Positions 35,301 through 43,229 of a DNA stretch of 64,000 nucleotides are shown here, in pieces. Below the pieces are notes generated by a model. It was not told where the DNA came from and did no database searches. It saw nothing but the letters and a program-made list of their open reading frames with translations. The position numbers and the translations under genes are program-made. Origin of the DNA: Prosthecobacter debontii (GTDB lineage: Bacteria > Verrucomicrobiota > Verrucomicrobiia > Verrucomicrobiales > Akkermansiaceae). How positions within the stretch are numbered: position 1 is the first letter of the stretch; every line of letters begins with the position of its first letter. The stretch is from the NCBI GenBank assembly GCA_945870855.1, contig CAMBTP010000007.1, positions 1 through 64,000 on the forward strand. Direction: 5' to 3'.

Positions 35301-35479
35301 ACTTTGGCTCCGCCGCCAAGAGCGGTGCCGCTGCCTTGGGCACCGAGATTGATGACGCTAGTAGTGGTCAACGCATGGGCGCTGTCCGCAGTCAGAGCCA
35401 CAAGTGCCGCCATGCCTACGGCTAGGGCCGCACGTTGCATGCTGTTAGTAAAATGCCGAATAGTGTTAGGTTTTTTCAT
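32321..35479 (-). CDS. Large secreted LamG/Ig-like repeat protein
   Basis: This 1052-aa protein has a signal peptide ending ADSAHA. An N-terminal beta domain is followed by a cadherin-like segment and a LamG/concanavalin-like domain at about 255-460 (LSLWLDASTITGLNDGDTVD). Bacterial Ig-like repeats come next (about 470-660), including one with AATTTTLGTSGSPSTYGSD and one with SYTSSDTSVASISGNTVTI. The C-terminus holds a Ca-binding DPDSDGMSNESEYAFGLDP segment seen in many verrucomicrobial exported proteins. It probably binds carbohydrate at the surface or outside the cell; no catalytic motif was seen. It is divergent from the GntR-type regulator, the likely controller of this island. Confidence 0.8.
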   Translation of the reverse strand: MKKPNTIRHFTNSMQRAALAVGMAALVALTADSAHALTTTSVINLGAQGSGTALGGGAKVEKIAKAVLPVGSILRSVAIDARTDAGDPYVGDICVFFAANSTASGILRVGDNYDDGAPGAATEVIWDGGYAYGVGETITKTITTGIPAIDLNEYAVYLTSGWNGTWSGTVTLTYDVAQDPDTTKDILTFDSSFGPATISGNNITVSAPVGMAVTALSPTFTHNGASASPSSGSSRDFTNPQTYTVTAVNGSTNTYTVTVTPWAVTNGLSLWLDASTITGLNDGDTVDSWTDMSGQNNTATKTHGSPIYKTGQSDANGKPVVRINGSNLNFTRISNIRSVFWVLKENGDNGRFLLGDTESYAFHRGGSGRLWSSSDASSNVRGGTTKLMGAVVDGTTTTLPTGTFQLVSLVTAGNVQANNVTKDRGYRDGLNGDIAEILIYDTALTADQEAIVGSYLASKYALTTAYPSAVVDAAATTTTLGTSGSPSTYGSDVTLTATVAPTPSGGTVQFYDDAVALGSPVSVNTSTGQAQLISSALTTGSHNITATYSGTSGFSGSTTASATTQTVNAANQTITFDALVSKSYGDASLVLTGTASSGLTVSYTSSDTSVASISGNTVTILKAGSTTITASQSGNANYNAATNVPRTLTVNKGNLTYQAPLSAGPLINVSIGSASKSSPVGPAGGAGTTWNQFTWSGQWQDVTGSALNDSTGTPTAVGFEFGNQWNAFDPWGSPSLTLLSNGANPNSSETGTLSGLTVGSAYDIYIASYHGNDRNNGSFVTDNTCSNGSTQNLDSTSSPNGSTWVEGQNYVLFQDVVANSLGKINLTWNPTNGLAIMGFQIEAPGSPLPSATSITSGQPLSASTLSGTFVNAAGVTVSGTFAFNNPNEVPSVGTAAHDVTFTPTDTANYELGSTSVDVTVTAPADPFQAWIDADYPNLSDKTTAGDPDSDGMSNESEYAFGLDPSSGSSCSPIKTPLDKTSGEFSYTRRATPATTNLTYKVWTSSDLFLWSQDVGADQQLDSTATGVETVTVTLSADKPLTASKLFVRVTAE

Positions 35480-35577
35480 GGTATAGGTTTGTGTTGATTG
35501 TTGGATAAGAATGACTTGATTCTGTTAATTTTTTGCTAAGACAGAGTTTTGATTGCTAATTTGTTATTGGGTGAACG

Positions 35578-35591
35578 CTCTTGAAAGAGCC
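35578..35591. promoter_or_regulatory. GCTCTT-GA-AAGAGC palindrome between secreted protein and regulator
   Basis: This short perfect palindrome lies midway in the divergent intergenic region, about 100 bases from each start. It is a candidate binding site for the adjacent regulator. No clear promoter was identified around it, and chance occurrence cannot be excluded. Confidence 0.3.
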
Positions 35592-35699
35592 GGATATTTG
35601 CGTTTTCTAATACACACAAGAAAATGTCGGCGATCTGCTGGGGCGCAACAATTTTTTGTTTTGCAACTAGCCCAAACTTTGAATAGGCTACCAAGCATT

Positions 35700-36785
35700 A
35701 TGGAACCGATGCGCCGCATGACGACCAGTGAACTCGCCGCCGAACACCTGCGCACCGGCTTGCGGAGCGGACGCTGGGGAGAAACCCTTCCCGGAGTGGC
35801 CCGCTTGGCGCAGGATCTCGATGTCAGCCGTCACACGCTGCGCACGGCACTGCGTCAACTGGAAACCGAGGGGGTGCTTGCTGGCCGCGGCTTGGGACGG
35901 AGCCGCTGCATCACCGCCACCGGCGCGAACATCTCCTCTCAGCGCCCGCTGCGCATTGCGATTCTGCGTCACGACCTGCGTCCCACGGACAATGCCCAGA
36001 CAGCAGCAATCATATTCGAGATCATTCATTCACTGGAAAGCGCAGGCCATACTGCTTTTTTCAGCAAAATATCCCAACTCCAACTCCGCCACGATGTCCG
36101 GCGCATTGCCAAGGAAATGGCGAAGACCCCGGCGGATGCCTGGATCGTCGTGGCTGGGTCACGCCCGCTGTTAGAGTTGTGCGCCAACCTGCCGATTCCC
36201 TGCCTCGCGCTCTACGGCCGCTCCGACGGACTGCCCTTGGCCGGCGCCGGGCTAGACAGGATACAGGCCTTCCGCGCTGTTACTCGCGACCTCATTAAGC
36301 TGGGGCACCGTCGCATCGTACACATCGTGCGAGCCACCCGTCGCGAGCCAGTTCCGGGAGCTCCCGAACGCGCCATCCTAGAAGAGCTCGCCGCCCACGG
36401 CTTGACAACCAACGAATACAACCTGCCGAAGTGGGAGGAGACACCCGCAGGATTTTACAAATTACTCGAAAACTTGTTTCTATATTCGCCGCCCACCGCG
36501 CTAATAGTCGATGAGACAGCGCGATTCATTGCCACCATGGAGTTTCTCTCGCGGAGGGGTATCAAGGTGCCGGAACAAGTCTCGTTGGTTTTCCCCGATG
36601 ACGATCCGGCGTTGGCCTGGTGCCATCATGGGATCGCCCACCTGCACTGGGACTCCAAGCCTCTCATCCGCCGCGTGGTGCGCTGGGTGGACGCCGTGCG
36701 CAAAGGCAAGCCCGACCGCAAAATCATCAATTACCCGGCGGAATTCGTCCCCGGCGGCAGCATCGGCCCGGTGTGGAAAGGGTGA
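35700..36785 (+). CDS. GntR-type HTH/LacI-type sensor transcriptional regulator
   Basis: The 361-aa protein combines an N-terminal winged helix of the GntR class (about 1-75, with LAQDLDVSRHTLRTALRQLE as the recognition region) and a C-terminal periplasmic-binding-protein-like sensor as in LacI (LGHRRIVHI, then HWDSKPLIRRVVRWVD). Such hybrids respond to sugars. The ATG at 35700 was chosen; the ORF extension to 35553 crosses the intergenic region. It is divergent from the large secreted protein, and the shared 220-base region carries GCTCTT-GA-AAGAGC, a possible operator. It probably controls the carbohydrate island at 27.7-35.5 kb. Confidence 0.8.
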   Translation: MEPMRRMTTSELAAEHLRTGLRSGRWGETLPGVARLAQDLDVSRHTLRTALRQLETEGVLAGRGLGRSRCITATGANISSQRPLRIAILRHDLRPTDNAQTAAIIFEIIHSLESAGHTAFFSKISQLQLRHDVRRIAKEMAKTPADAWIVVAGSRPLLELCANLPIPCLALYGRSDGLPLAGAGLDRIQAFRAVTRDLIKLGHRRIVHIVRATRREPVPGAPERAILEELAAHGLTTNEYNLPKWEETPAGFYKLLENLFLYSPPTALIVDETARFIATMEFLSRRGIKVPEQVSLVFPDDDPALAWCHHGIAHLHWDSKPLIRRVVRWVDAVRKGKPDRKIINYPAEFVPGGSIGPVWKG

Positions 36786-36802
36786 GACGGGCGAGGTTCT
36801 CA

Positions 36803-36908
36803 AGTCCTTGCGCATATCCATGCCGCCGGAGGCTTTTGACTGCTGCGGTTCTCATCCGCAGCTTTTTGGGTTCGTGATGGAAAAACGAAGTATTCCGGTA
36901 GCAACCCG
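36803..36908 (-). repeat. Hairpin repeat family B, copy 2 (inverted)
   Basis: This is a near-identical inverted copy of the element at 161-281, including the GCTGCGG-atgagaa-CCGCAGC hairpin and the flanking CTTCGTTTTTCCATCAC block. It begins 18 bases after the regulator stop. Together with copy 3 it fills the 325-base gap to rmuC, where no gene is seen. Confidence 0.75.
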
Positions 36909-36936
36909 TCGTCCCGTAAAACAAAGCCGTCCTTAA

Positions 36937-37034
36937 GAGCTGTGAATAAAGAATCACAGCAGTCCAGAGCCTGCGGCGCACTCTACTTTGTTGTCACTTC
37001 ATTTTTGCGCACAAACTTTTGGCAAACGGTATAA
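36937..37034 (+). repeat. Hairpin repeat family B, copy 3 (diverged)
   Basis: The layout of copy 1 is kept but the sequence is diverged: hairpin GCTGTGA-ataaagaa-TCACAGC, then AGTCCAGAGCCTGCGGCGC, and the end ACTTTTGGCAAACGGTATAA. The stem changes are compensatory on both arms, so base pairing is preserved. It faces copy 2 head to head. Confidence 0.65.
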
Positions 37035-37110
37035 TCGCGGACAACGATTGCCATCTGTCTCTGCCATATTCCCCATCCCCAACGGGGATAACGGCGATAG
37101 CGAAGCCCCT

Positions 37111-38592
37111 TTAAAAATCTCCAAACGCGCCCCGAAGATCAGTCGCCGCGCTTTTTGAGGCGGTTTCTTTTTCCGGGACGAAGGAGAAGTCTTCTTTGGG
37201 TTCGATGTCGATTCCGGGGTTAGCGAGTAGGGGGCGGGTGGTTTTGTCGATGGCCTCGAGGTTGGGGAGGGTAGTGCCTTCGGGGGCGGCTTTGAGCTCC
37301 TCAAATTTCCTCGCGGTGGACATGACGCGGGTCTCGTAGGAGCCGATGGCTTTGTTGTAATTCTCGACAGCGGCGTTGAGGGAGTTTCCGAGTTTTGAAA
37401 AGTGCTCGGCGAGCTTGCCGAGGCGCTCGTGCATGCTGCGGCCGAGGGCGGAGATTTCCTTGGCGTTGAGGGCGAGGGCTTCCTGCCTCCAGCCGTAGGC
37501 GACGGCTTTCAGCAGGGCGATGAGAGTGGTGGGGGTGGCGAGGATGACACCGTTATCCACGCCGCGCTCGATGAGGCTGGGATCCGAATGGAGGGCGGCG
37601 GAGAAAAAGGATTCGCTGGGCAGGAAGAGGACTGTGAACTCCGGGGTGTCCTCGAATTGGTCGGTGTATTTTTTCGAGGAAAGCTGCTGGATGTGAGTGC
37701 GCACCTGGGCGGCGTGCTGGGTGAGAAAACGCTCGCGCTCCGCTTCGTCGGAGGTTTCGAGGGCGTTGAGGTAGGCGTCCATGGGCGTCTTGGAATCGAC
37801 GACGATGGATTTCCCGCCGGGGAGGCGCACAACGAGATCGGGGCGGAGGCGCTTACCCTCGTCGGTTGTGGAGGTGGTTTGGAGGGTGAAATCGCAGTGC
37901 TCCTGCATGCCGGCAAGCTCGACGACGCGGCGGAGCTGCATCTCGCCCCATTGGCCGCGGCCGGTCGGTTGGCGGAGGGCTTTCACGAGCGAGGCGGTTT
38001 CCTTCTGGAGGCCGAGCTGGCCTTCGCCGAGGGCGCGGACTTGCTCTTTCAGTTCGGCATACGCGCCTTCACGGAGTTTCTCGATCTCGCCGATGCGTAG
38101 CTCGAATTTCCCTAGGGAGTCAGCGACGGGCTTGACGAGGGTTTCGATGGCGGTCTTGCGTTTCTCGATCTCGCCCTTCGCCTCTTCGGTTTGCGAGGCG
38201 AGGGTGGATTTGGCGAGGTGGAGAAATTGCTCGGTAGCGCCTTTGAGTGCGTCGGCGGAGAGGGCTTTGAAGGTGTCGGAGAGCTTGATCTCGGCGCGTT
38301 CGAGGAGGGCTTGCTTTTCCTCTGCTGCCTTCCGCTCGGCTTCGAGTTGGCTTTTCATTTCACCGAGCTGGTTGCGGTAGGTTTGGGCTTCGGTCTCATT
38401 GCGCCGCCACTCTGCAGTGGTGGTGGCGAGGCGGGTTTCGGAGTCGGCATTACGGCGCTCCTCGGACTTCAGCCGCTCAGTGAGGGCGGATTTCGCGGAG
38501 CCGGCGGCGAGGTAGGTGACCAGCCATCCGACGAAGATCGAGGCGAGGGCGGTGGTGATAAAAGGAGCGTAGTGTGTGAATTCGGGCGGCAT
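37111..38592 (-). CDS. rmuC: DNA recombination protein RmuC
   Basis: RmuC is a membrane-anchored protein with a nuclease-like domain that limits inversions at short repeats. The 493-aa protein (ATG at 38592, MPPEFTHYAPF; the track start at 38688 is too early) has one N-terminal membrane helix (about 8-28), a long coiled coil (about 35-190), and the conserved RmuC domain with GRGQWGEMQLRRVVELAGM and KSIVVDSKTPMDAYL, then LFLPSESFFSAAL. It is divergent from the superoxide dismutase gene. Confidence 0.93.
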   Translation of the reverse strand: MPPEFTHYAPFITTALASIFVGWLVTYLAAGSAKSALTERLKSEERRNADSETRLATTTAEWRRNETEAQTYRNQLGEMKSQLEAERKAAEEKQALLERAEIKLSDTFKALSADALKGATEQFLHLAKSTLASQTEEAKGEIEKRKTAIETLVKPVADSLGKFELRIGEIEKLREGAYAELKEQVRALGEGQLGLQKETASLVKALRQPTGRGQWGEMQLRRVVELAGMQEHCDFTLQTTSTTDEGKRLRPDLVVRLPGGKSIVVDSKTPMDAYLNALETSDEAERERFLTQHAAQVRTHIQQLSSKKYTDQFEDTPEFTVLFLPSESFFSAALHSDPSLIERGVDNGVILATPTTLIALLKAVAYGWRQEALALNAKEISALGRSMHERLGKLAEHFSKLGNSLNAAVENYNKAIGSYETRVMSTARKFEELKAAPEGTTLPNLEAIDKTTRPLLANPGIDIEPKEDFSFVPEKETASKSAATDLRGAFGDF

Positions 38593-38705
38593 GGTCGGTT
38601 TCTTTCTACTTGCGGGGGCGGGGTTGCTGGAGTTGTTGTGGTTAGCGCGGTTCGTGATAATACTGAACTGCCGCGCCTCTGCAAACAACCAAGCATTTCA
38701 AAATC

Positions 38706-39329
38706 ATGCCACATACACTCCCCGACCTCGGATACGCGTTCAACGCTCTAGAACCCCACATCGATGCGCTGACCATGGAAATTCACCATGGCAGGCACCA
38801 CCAGGCCTATATTACGAACCTCAACAACGCGCTCGCCGGCAAGGCTGATCTCGAAGCGAAGTCCGCGATGGATCTGATTACCGACCTCGCGTCTGTCCCA
38901 GAAGAAATTCGCGGCGCGGTGCGCAACAACGCTGGCGGTCACGTGAACCACAGTTTTTTCTGGAAAGTCATCGCCCCCGGTGGCGCGAAAGCTCCCTCAG
39001 GTGATCTCGCGGCTGCCATCGACGTAGCGTTCGGTTCCTTCGATGCCTTTAAGGAAGCCTTCGCGAAAGCCGGCCTGACTCGCTTCGGCTCCGGCTGGGC
39101 GTGGCTCTGCAAAAAAGCCGACGGCACACTCGCCGTTTGCTCTAGCGCGAACCAGGACAACCCGCTCATGGGCGAGGCCTTCGGTGGCTGCGGCAGCACC
39201 CCGATCCTCGGACTCGATGTCTGGGAGCACGCCTATTATCTCCACTACCAGAACAAGCGCCCGGACTATATCGCCGGGTTCTGGAACGTAGTGAACTGGG
39301 ATGTCGTCACGGAAAACTTCGCGAGCTGA
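38706..39329 (+). CDS. Iron/manganese superoxide dismutase
   Basis: The enzyme converts superoxide to oxygen and hydrogen peroxide. The 207-aa protein has the metal ligands in place: His in [13 protein letters not shown], His in [10 protein letters not shown], and Asp and His in [18 protein letters not shown] and the GFWNVVNWD tail are typical. Metal choice (Fe or Mn) cannot be settled by eye. No signal peptide is present, so it is cytosolic. A terminator follows 20 bases after the stop. Confidence 0.96.
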   Translation: MPHTLPDLGYAFNALEPHIDALTMEIHHGRHHQAYITNLNNALAGKADLEAKSAMDLITDLASVPEEIRGAVRNNAGGHVNHSFFWKVIAPGGAKAPSGDLAAAIDVAFGSFDAFKEAFAKAGLTRFGSGWAWLCKKADGTLAVCSSANQDNPLMGEAFGGCGSTPILGLDVWEHAYYLHYQNKRPDYIAGFWNVVNWDVVTENFAS

Positions 39330-39348
39330 TTCCAAGCATTTTAAATAA

Positions 39349-39380
39349 ATCCCTCCGGAGAGATCCGGGGGGATTTTTTT
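39349..39380 (+). terminator. Rho-independent terminator of the superoxide dismutase gene
   Basis: ATCCCTCCGG pairs with CCGGGGGGAT over ten bases (one G-T pair) around a six-base loop, followed by seven T. It may also serve as a barrier to the convergent cytochrome gene, which ends about 40 bases further on. Confidence 0.88.
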
Positions 39381-39420
39381 GTGCGGTGAACTTCTAGAGT
39401 CCACCGTGCAGAAACGAGAC

Positions 39421-40938
39421 TCAAATCCCCGTCACGATCTCAACCGCGGGTAGCGCTTTTTTGATCTCGGCGATAGCCTCCGGCGTGACGGCGGTCTGCC
39501 AAAGGTAGAGGCGCTTCAGGTTCGGCAGGGCGATGAGTTTTTTCACGCCAGCGTCGGTGACTTTGGTGCCGTAGAGGTTCACAGATTCCAGTTTCGTGAG
39601 CTTCGCAAGCGTGTCCAGCGAGGCGTCGGTGATACCCGTTTCGGAAAGGCGCACCATGCGGAGATCTGTGGCAGCGGCGAGCTTCGCAATGGAAGCATCC
39701 GTGACCGAAGTAGCGGAGAGATCGATCGCGACCATTTTTGCAAGCACTGGGGCGAGCTTCGTGAAAAGCTCGTCTGTAAGGTTTTTCCGCATGGAAACGC
39801 CGGTGAAGGTGAGGCTTGAAGAGGATTGCGATTCAAAGGTTAGCCCGCCGGGGAAATCCGTTCCAAGCTTGGCGACCGTCGCGCGGAGATCATCGGAAGG
39901 CTGGTCGGAGGAAGCTTCTTTCACGGCCACTTCACCTTTTCCGATAGCTAGATCCAGCTTGCCGATAGCGGCGCGGATCTCGTCTGTTAGATTCAACTCA
40001 CCGGCGGTTTTCTTGGGATCGGCTCCTTCGTTGATCCACCATTTCACGACAGCGAGTTCTTCGGCTTCGAAGCCTGGCTTGCCATCCGGCGGCATGTGCT
40101 CCTCGTCGTCTTCGGGAAGTTCGGCGCGATATACGATATTGCTATCCTCAGCGCTGCCTACTTCGATAGCGGAACCTTCCTTGCCGCCTTTCACGAGCAT
40201 CTCGTAGGTGTCCATCCGCAGCTTGCCTTTGATTTTTCCTTCTTTGTGGCACTGCACGCAGCGCTTGTTTAGGATAGGCTGGACGATGTCCGCGTACACG
40301 ATCTGCTCCTCGAGCGGCTTGGCTTTTTCTTCTTTCTCCCTCGGCTCAAGACCGAGCGCATTGCGGATCGGATTAGGGGCATACTGAGTTAGATAATCGG
40401 TGCCGTGGGTCATCGAGGCGCCGCCGTGGCTTGCAAAGCCCATCACGCCGACACTTGAAAAAAGCAGGAGGCGATAGAATACCTGAGAGGCGGCCGGCGC
40501 GAGGCTCCATGCCTTCACGATCATGGTCACCACCGCCGCGCAAGCGAAGCCCAGTCCGCTCCAAAGATGGTTTTCCGCCAACTCGCTGCCCTCGTATCCG
40601 CCGCCATGGTAAAGCATGAAACCGGCGATCACTGCCGCCACCGCGCTACCCGCGCCGATGAAGATCGGGAGCACCCCGCGTGGTGATTTCTGCTTGGAAA
40701 ACATTCCGAGCAACTCCTGTAGCAGGATCAGCGAGAAAATCCCGATCGGAAGATGCAGGATGACTGGATGAAAGCGTCCGAGAAAGCGCACTAGGTCCGG
40801 CATTTTGTCCCCGTCCGGTTCACCGGCGAGAAATGGCATGGCGATCATGCCGCCGATAGTGAGCAGGCCGGTGATGGTCAGGAACCATGGCAATGCTTTT
40901 CCGGCGGGCTGGGTGTCGAGGTCGATTTCTTTAGACAT
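39421..40938 (-). CDS. Membrane DUF2231-like/planctomycete-type cytochrome c/LRR protein
   Basis: This 505-aa protein joins three parts. Residues 15-180 form a membrane unit of about four to five helices resembling DUF2231 (RFHPVILHLPIGIFSLILL). Residues 210-320 are a PSCyt1-type cytochrome c with heme motif CVQCH and the following LRMDTYEMLVKGG and MPPDGKP blocks. The C-terminal 130 residues are leucine-rich repeats of the 'TDASLDTLAKLTKLESVNLYGTKV' style. This architecture is characteristic of Planctomycetes and Verrucomicrobia. The electron partner and role are unknown. It stands alone, divergent from nothing obvious. Confidence 0.88.
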   Translation of the reverse strand: MSKEIDLDTQPAGKALPWFLTITGLLTIGGMIAMPFLAGEPDGDKMPDLVRFLGRFHPVILHLPIGIFSLILLQELLGMFSKQKSPRGVLPIFIGAGSAVAAVIAGFMLYHGGGYEGSELAENHLWSGLGFACAAVVTMIVKAWSLAPAASQVFYRLLLFSSVGVMGFASHGGASMTHGTDYLTQYAPNPIRNALGLEPREKEEKAKPLEEQIVYADIVQPILNKRCVQCHKEGKIKGKLRMDTYEMLVKGGKEGSAIEVGSAEDSNIVYRAELPEDDEEHMPPDGKPGFEAEELAVVKWWINEGADPKKTAGELNLTDEIRAAIGKLDLAIGKGEVAVKEASSDQPSDDLRATVAKLGTDFPGGLTFESQSSSSLTFTGVSMRKNLTDELFTKLAPVLAKMVAIDLSATSVTDASIAKLAAATDLRMVRLSETGITDASLDTLAKLTKLESVNLYGTKVTDAGVKKLIALPNLKRLYLWQTAVTPEAIAEIKKALPAVEIVTGI

Positions 40939-40971
40939 GTTGTTGGTGGATCAATTCAGGGTGCGGGCGTT

Positions 40972-41223
40972 TTATACGTCAATCGTGATGTCTTTCTTTC
41001 CTGCTGCTTGTGGAGATGGGCTGGAATTGCCTTTTTTCCCTACAAAGGGCAACCATTTCCGAAGGTCGTAACCCAAGTATGAGGTGCATTTCAGGAAAAT
41101 GGCAAGGGCGACGGCCTCGTCAATAAATGGCAGCGGATCCATCGCCGGGAAAGGCAATGGTCCGATCGTAAGCAGATACAATCCCGTGAGGATGGCTCCA
41201 AGCCATGCGAGTTTTCGTTTCAT
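40972..41223 (-). CDS. Small membrane protein of the DUF1232 type
   Basis: The 83-aa protein has two hydrophobic segments (about 5-22 and 30-48) around DPLPFIDEAVALAIFL, a pattern close to the D-x-I/L-P-F-x-D core of DUF1232 proteins. The C-terminal 25 residues are polar. The function is unknown. It lies 33 bases upstream of the cytochrome c gene on the same strand and could be cotranscribed. Confidence 0.65.
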   Translation of the reverse strand: MKRKLAWLGAILTGLYLLTIGPLPFPAMDPLPFIDEAVALAIFLKCTSYLGYDLRKWLPFVGKKGNSSPSPQAAGKKDITIDV

Positions 41224-41248
41224 CGTCGTAATATTCTACTGATTTCCG

Positions 41249-41641
41249 ATGGCTCAACTTTCCGAGTTTTTCTTGATTCATCCCGGGCTATCGCCGAAGG
41301 TTGGCGATATGGATCCTATTTTACTGAAAACTCTCCACCTAGCCGCTGTCTTCGCCCTGTTCGCCTCTCTCGGCGCGACCTTGCTCGTTGGATCGAAAGC
41401 CAAGTCCGCCTCGATACTGCACGGCATCTCGCTTGTCCTGATTCTCCTTATTGGCTTCGCCATGCTGAAAAAACCGCCGATGGATCAGCAATGGTGGATG
41501 GCGAAACTCGGCCTCTGGCTGTTTATCGGCGTGGCTCCCGTCCTCTCGAAGCGCAAGATCCTCACTCCGTGGATGGTCTTCGTGCTTTGTCTCCTCGCTG
41601 CCACCGCCGCCGCTTACCTCGGCATCCGAAAGCCGTTCTGA
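41249..41641 (+). CDS. Small integral membrane protein, unknown
   Basis: The 130-aa protein contains four predicted membrane helices (about 27-45, 52-70, 83-98 and 105-122) and a WWMAKLGLWLFIG motif, recalling small CopD-like or SirB-like membrane proteins, though I cannot place it firmly. The ATG at 41309 (MDPILLKTLHLA) is a good alternative start and removes a 20-residue leader that does not look conserved. It is divergent from the DUF1232-type gene. Confidence 0.6.
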   Translation: MAQLSEFFLIHPGLSPKVGDMDPILLKTLHLAAVFALFASLGATLLVGSKAKSASILHGISLVLILLIGFAMLKKPPMDQQWWMAKLGLWLFIGVAPVLSKRKILTPWMVFVLCLLAATAAAYLGIRKPF

Positions 41642-41702
41642 GATTATATTCAGCCCTTGGGCGCTGCGGGGAGCCATGAAGGCAATTCACTCGGGTAGCC
41701 GA

Positions 41703-41957
41703 CTACTCGATAGGTGGGCTGGTGATGATCGTCGCATCGCCAGCCTTTTTAAAAGTGGGGGCGGAGCGGAGCTGGTTGTCGTCGGGGAGGGTGAGCATAT
41801 CCGGCAGGCGCAGACCGTCATCTACAAGGGCGGGAGGGGTCGGCGCGGCGGGCGTGATTAAGACGTCTTTCTTGGGAGGCTCTGGAATCACGATCACCTT
41901 CGCCGGCGCGCAAGAGGCGACGGCGAGAGCGGCCAGCAAGATAATTGGGGGTTTCAC
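41703..41957 (-). CDS. Small proline-rich lipoprotein
   Basis: This 84-aa protein has a lipoprotein signal peptide (MKPPIILLAALAVASC, lipobox VASC) and a mature part rich in proline and lysine (VIVIPEPPKKDVLITPAAPTP, broken up here by context only). No domain is recognised. It ends without a structured region and may be a cell-envelope spacer. It lies 11 bases downstream of the citrate synthase gene on the same strand. Confidence 0.6.
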   Translation of the reverse strand: MKPPIILLAALAVASCAPAKVIVIPEPPKKDVLITPAAPTPPALVDDGLRLPDMLTLPDDNQLRSAPTFKKAGDATIITSPPIE

Positions 41958-41968
41958 GGGAGCCGTGC

Positions 41969-43099
41969 TTAGCGCGATTTAATGGGCGGGACCGGGCTAA
42001 GGGTTTGCGGGCCGGTGTAGAGAGTGAGGGGGCGGTAGAGGCGATTGTCGCGGAGCTGTTCGAGGATGTGAGCTGTCCATCCGGAGGTGCGGGAAATCGC
42101 GAAGATCGGGGTGAAAAGGTCGGTGGGGATATCGAGCGAATAATACACCGTGGCGGAATAGAAATCGACGTTTGCCTCGAGGCCTTTGCGGTCACGCATG
42201 ATCTCGGCGATGCGCTCGGACATCTTGATCCATTTCGGCTCGCCGAGCTCTTCGGTAAGTTTCACGGCAAGCTTGCGGAGATGTGGTGCGCGGGGATCAA
42301 GCACTTTGTAAACTCGGTGGCCGATGCCCATGATTTTCTCCTTCCGCGTGAGCTTGCCTTCGACCCACGCGTCCACATTTTCCAGCTCACCGATGTCTTG
42401 GAGCATGTGGATCACGCCTTCGTTCGCACCGCCGTGGAGAGGGCCTTTGAGTGTGCCGATGGCGGCCGTGATCGCAGAATACATGTCGGATAAGGTAGCG
42501 ACGGTTACACGGGCGGAGAAGGTGGAGGCGTTCATGCCATGATCCGCATGGAGGATGAGGGCGACATCAAGAACGCGTGCGGCAGTGTCGGTGGGAACTT
42601 CGCCAGTGATGAGATAGAGGAAATGCTGAGCCTCGGTGAGATCCTCGCGGATTGGCGGTAGTTCAAGGCCATTGCGGAAGCGATGAAAGGCAGCGACGAT
42701 GGTGGCGGACTTCGCACAGAGCGAGAGGGCGATAGCGGCGTTCGCTACCATGTCCGGCTCGCCGATTTTTGCGCGGTGATCATACATGCCGAGCATGGAG
42801 ACGGCGGTGCGCAGGACATCCATAGGGCCAGCGTCCTTGGGCGCGTGTTTCAGAAAATCGATGACCGGTGCGGGCAGCGCACGCTCGGCGCGGAGCTCTA
42901 TTTCAAAGGCGTGCAACTCGGCCTCGTTCGGCAGGCGGTTGTGATGGAGTAAGAAGACGACTTCCTCGTAGCAGCAATTAGCGACGAGATCGTCGATGTG
43001 ATACCCGACGTAGCTGAGTTCGCCGATATTACCGATGACATTGCTGAGGGAGGATTCGTTGGCGATGACCCCTTCGAGGCCGCGTGCGTATTCTGACAT
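41969..43099 (-). CDS. gltA: Citrate synthase
   Basis: The enzyme condenses acetyl-CoA and oxaloacetate, opening the citric acid cycle. The 376-aa protein is of the shorter type found in many bacteria and archaea. Active-site regions are readable: ILHADHGMNASTFSAR, KGPLHGGANEGVI, IGHRVYKVLDPRAPHLR and the C-terminal SRTSGWTAHILEQ. The ATG at 43099 (MSEYARGLEGV) replaces the ORF-track start, whose extra 58 residues are basic and unlike the family. A 2-methylcitrate synthase cannot be excluded, but no propionate genes are nearby. Confidence 0.93.
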   Translation of the reverse strand: MSEYARGLEGVIANESSLSNVIGNIGELSYVGYHIDDLVANCCYEEVVFLLHHNRLPNEAELHAFEIELRAERALPAPVIDFLKHAPKDAGPMDVLRTAVSMLGMYDHRAKIGEPDMVANAAIALSLCAKSATIVAAFHRFRNGLELPPIREDLTEAQHFLYLITGEVPTDTAARVLDVALILHADHGMNASTFSARVTVATLSDMYSAITAAIGTLKGPLHGGANEGVIHMLQDIGELENVDAWVEGKLTRKEKIMGIGHRVYKVLDPRAPHLRKLAVKLTEELGEPKWIKMSERIAEIMRDRKGLEANVDFYSATVYYSLDIPTDLFTPIFAISRTSGWTAHILEQLRDNRLYRPLTLYTGPQTLSPVPPIKSR

Positions 43100-43229
43100 T
43101 ATCGGGGAAAAAGATTGGGGGTTAGCTCGGACAGGTGCAAAGAAGCGTTTTGCGTGCCGCGGCGCAAGGGAGAAAGGATTCTTTGAATCATGCGTCGATG
43201 ATTCCTTCGGGATCACCATGCCATTGCGA

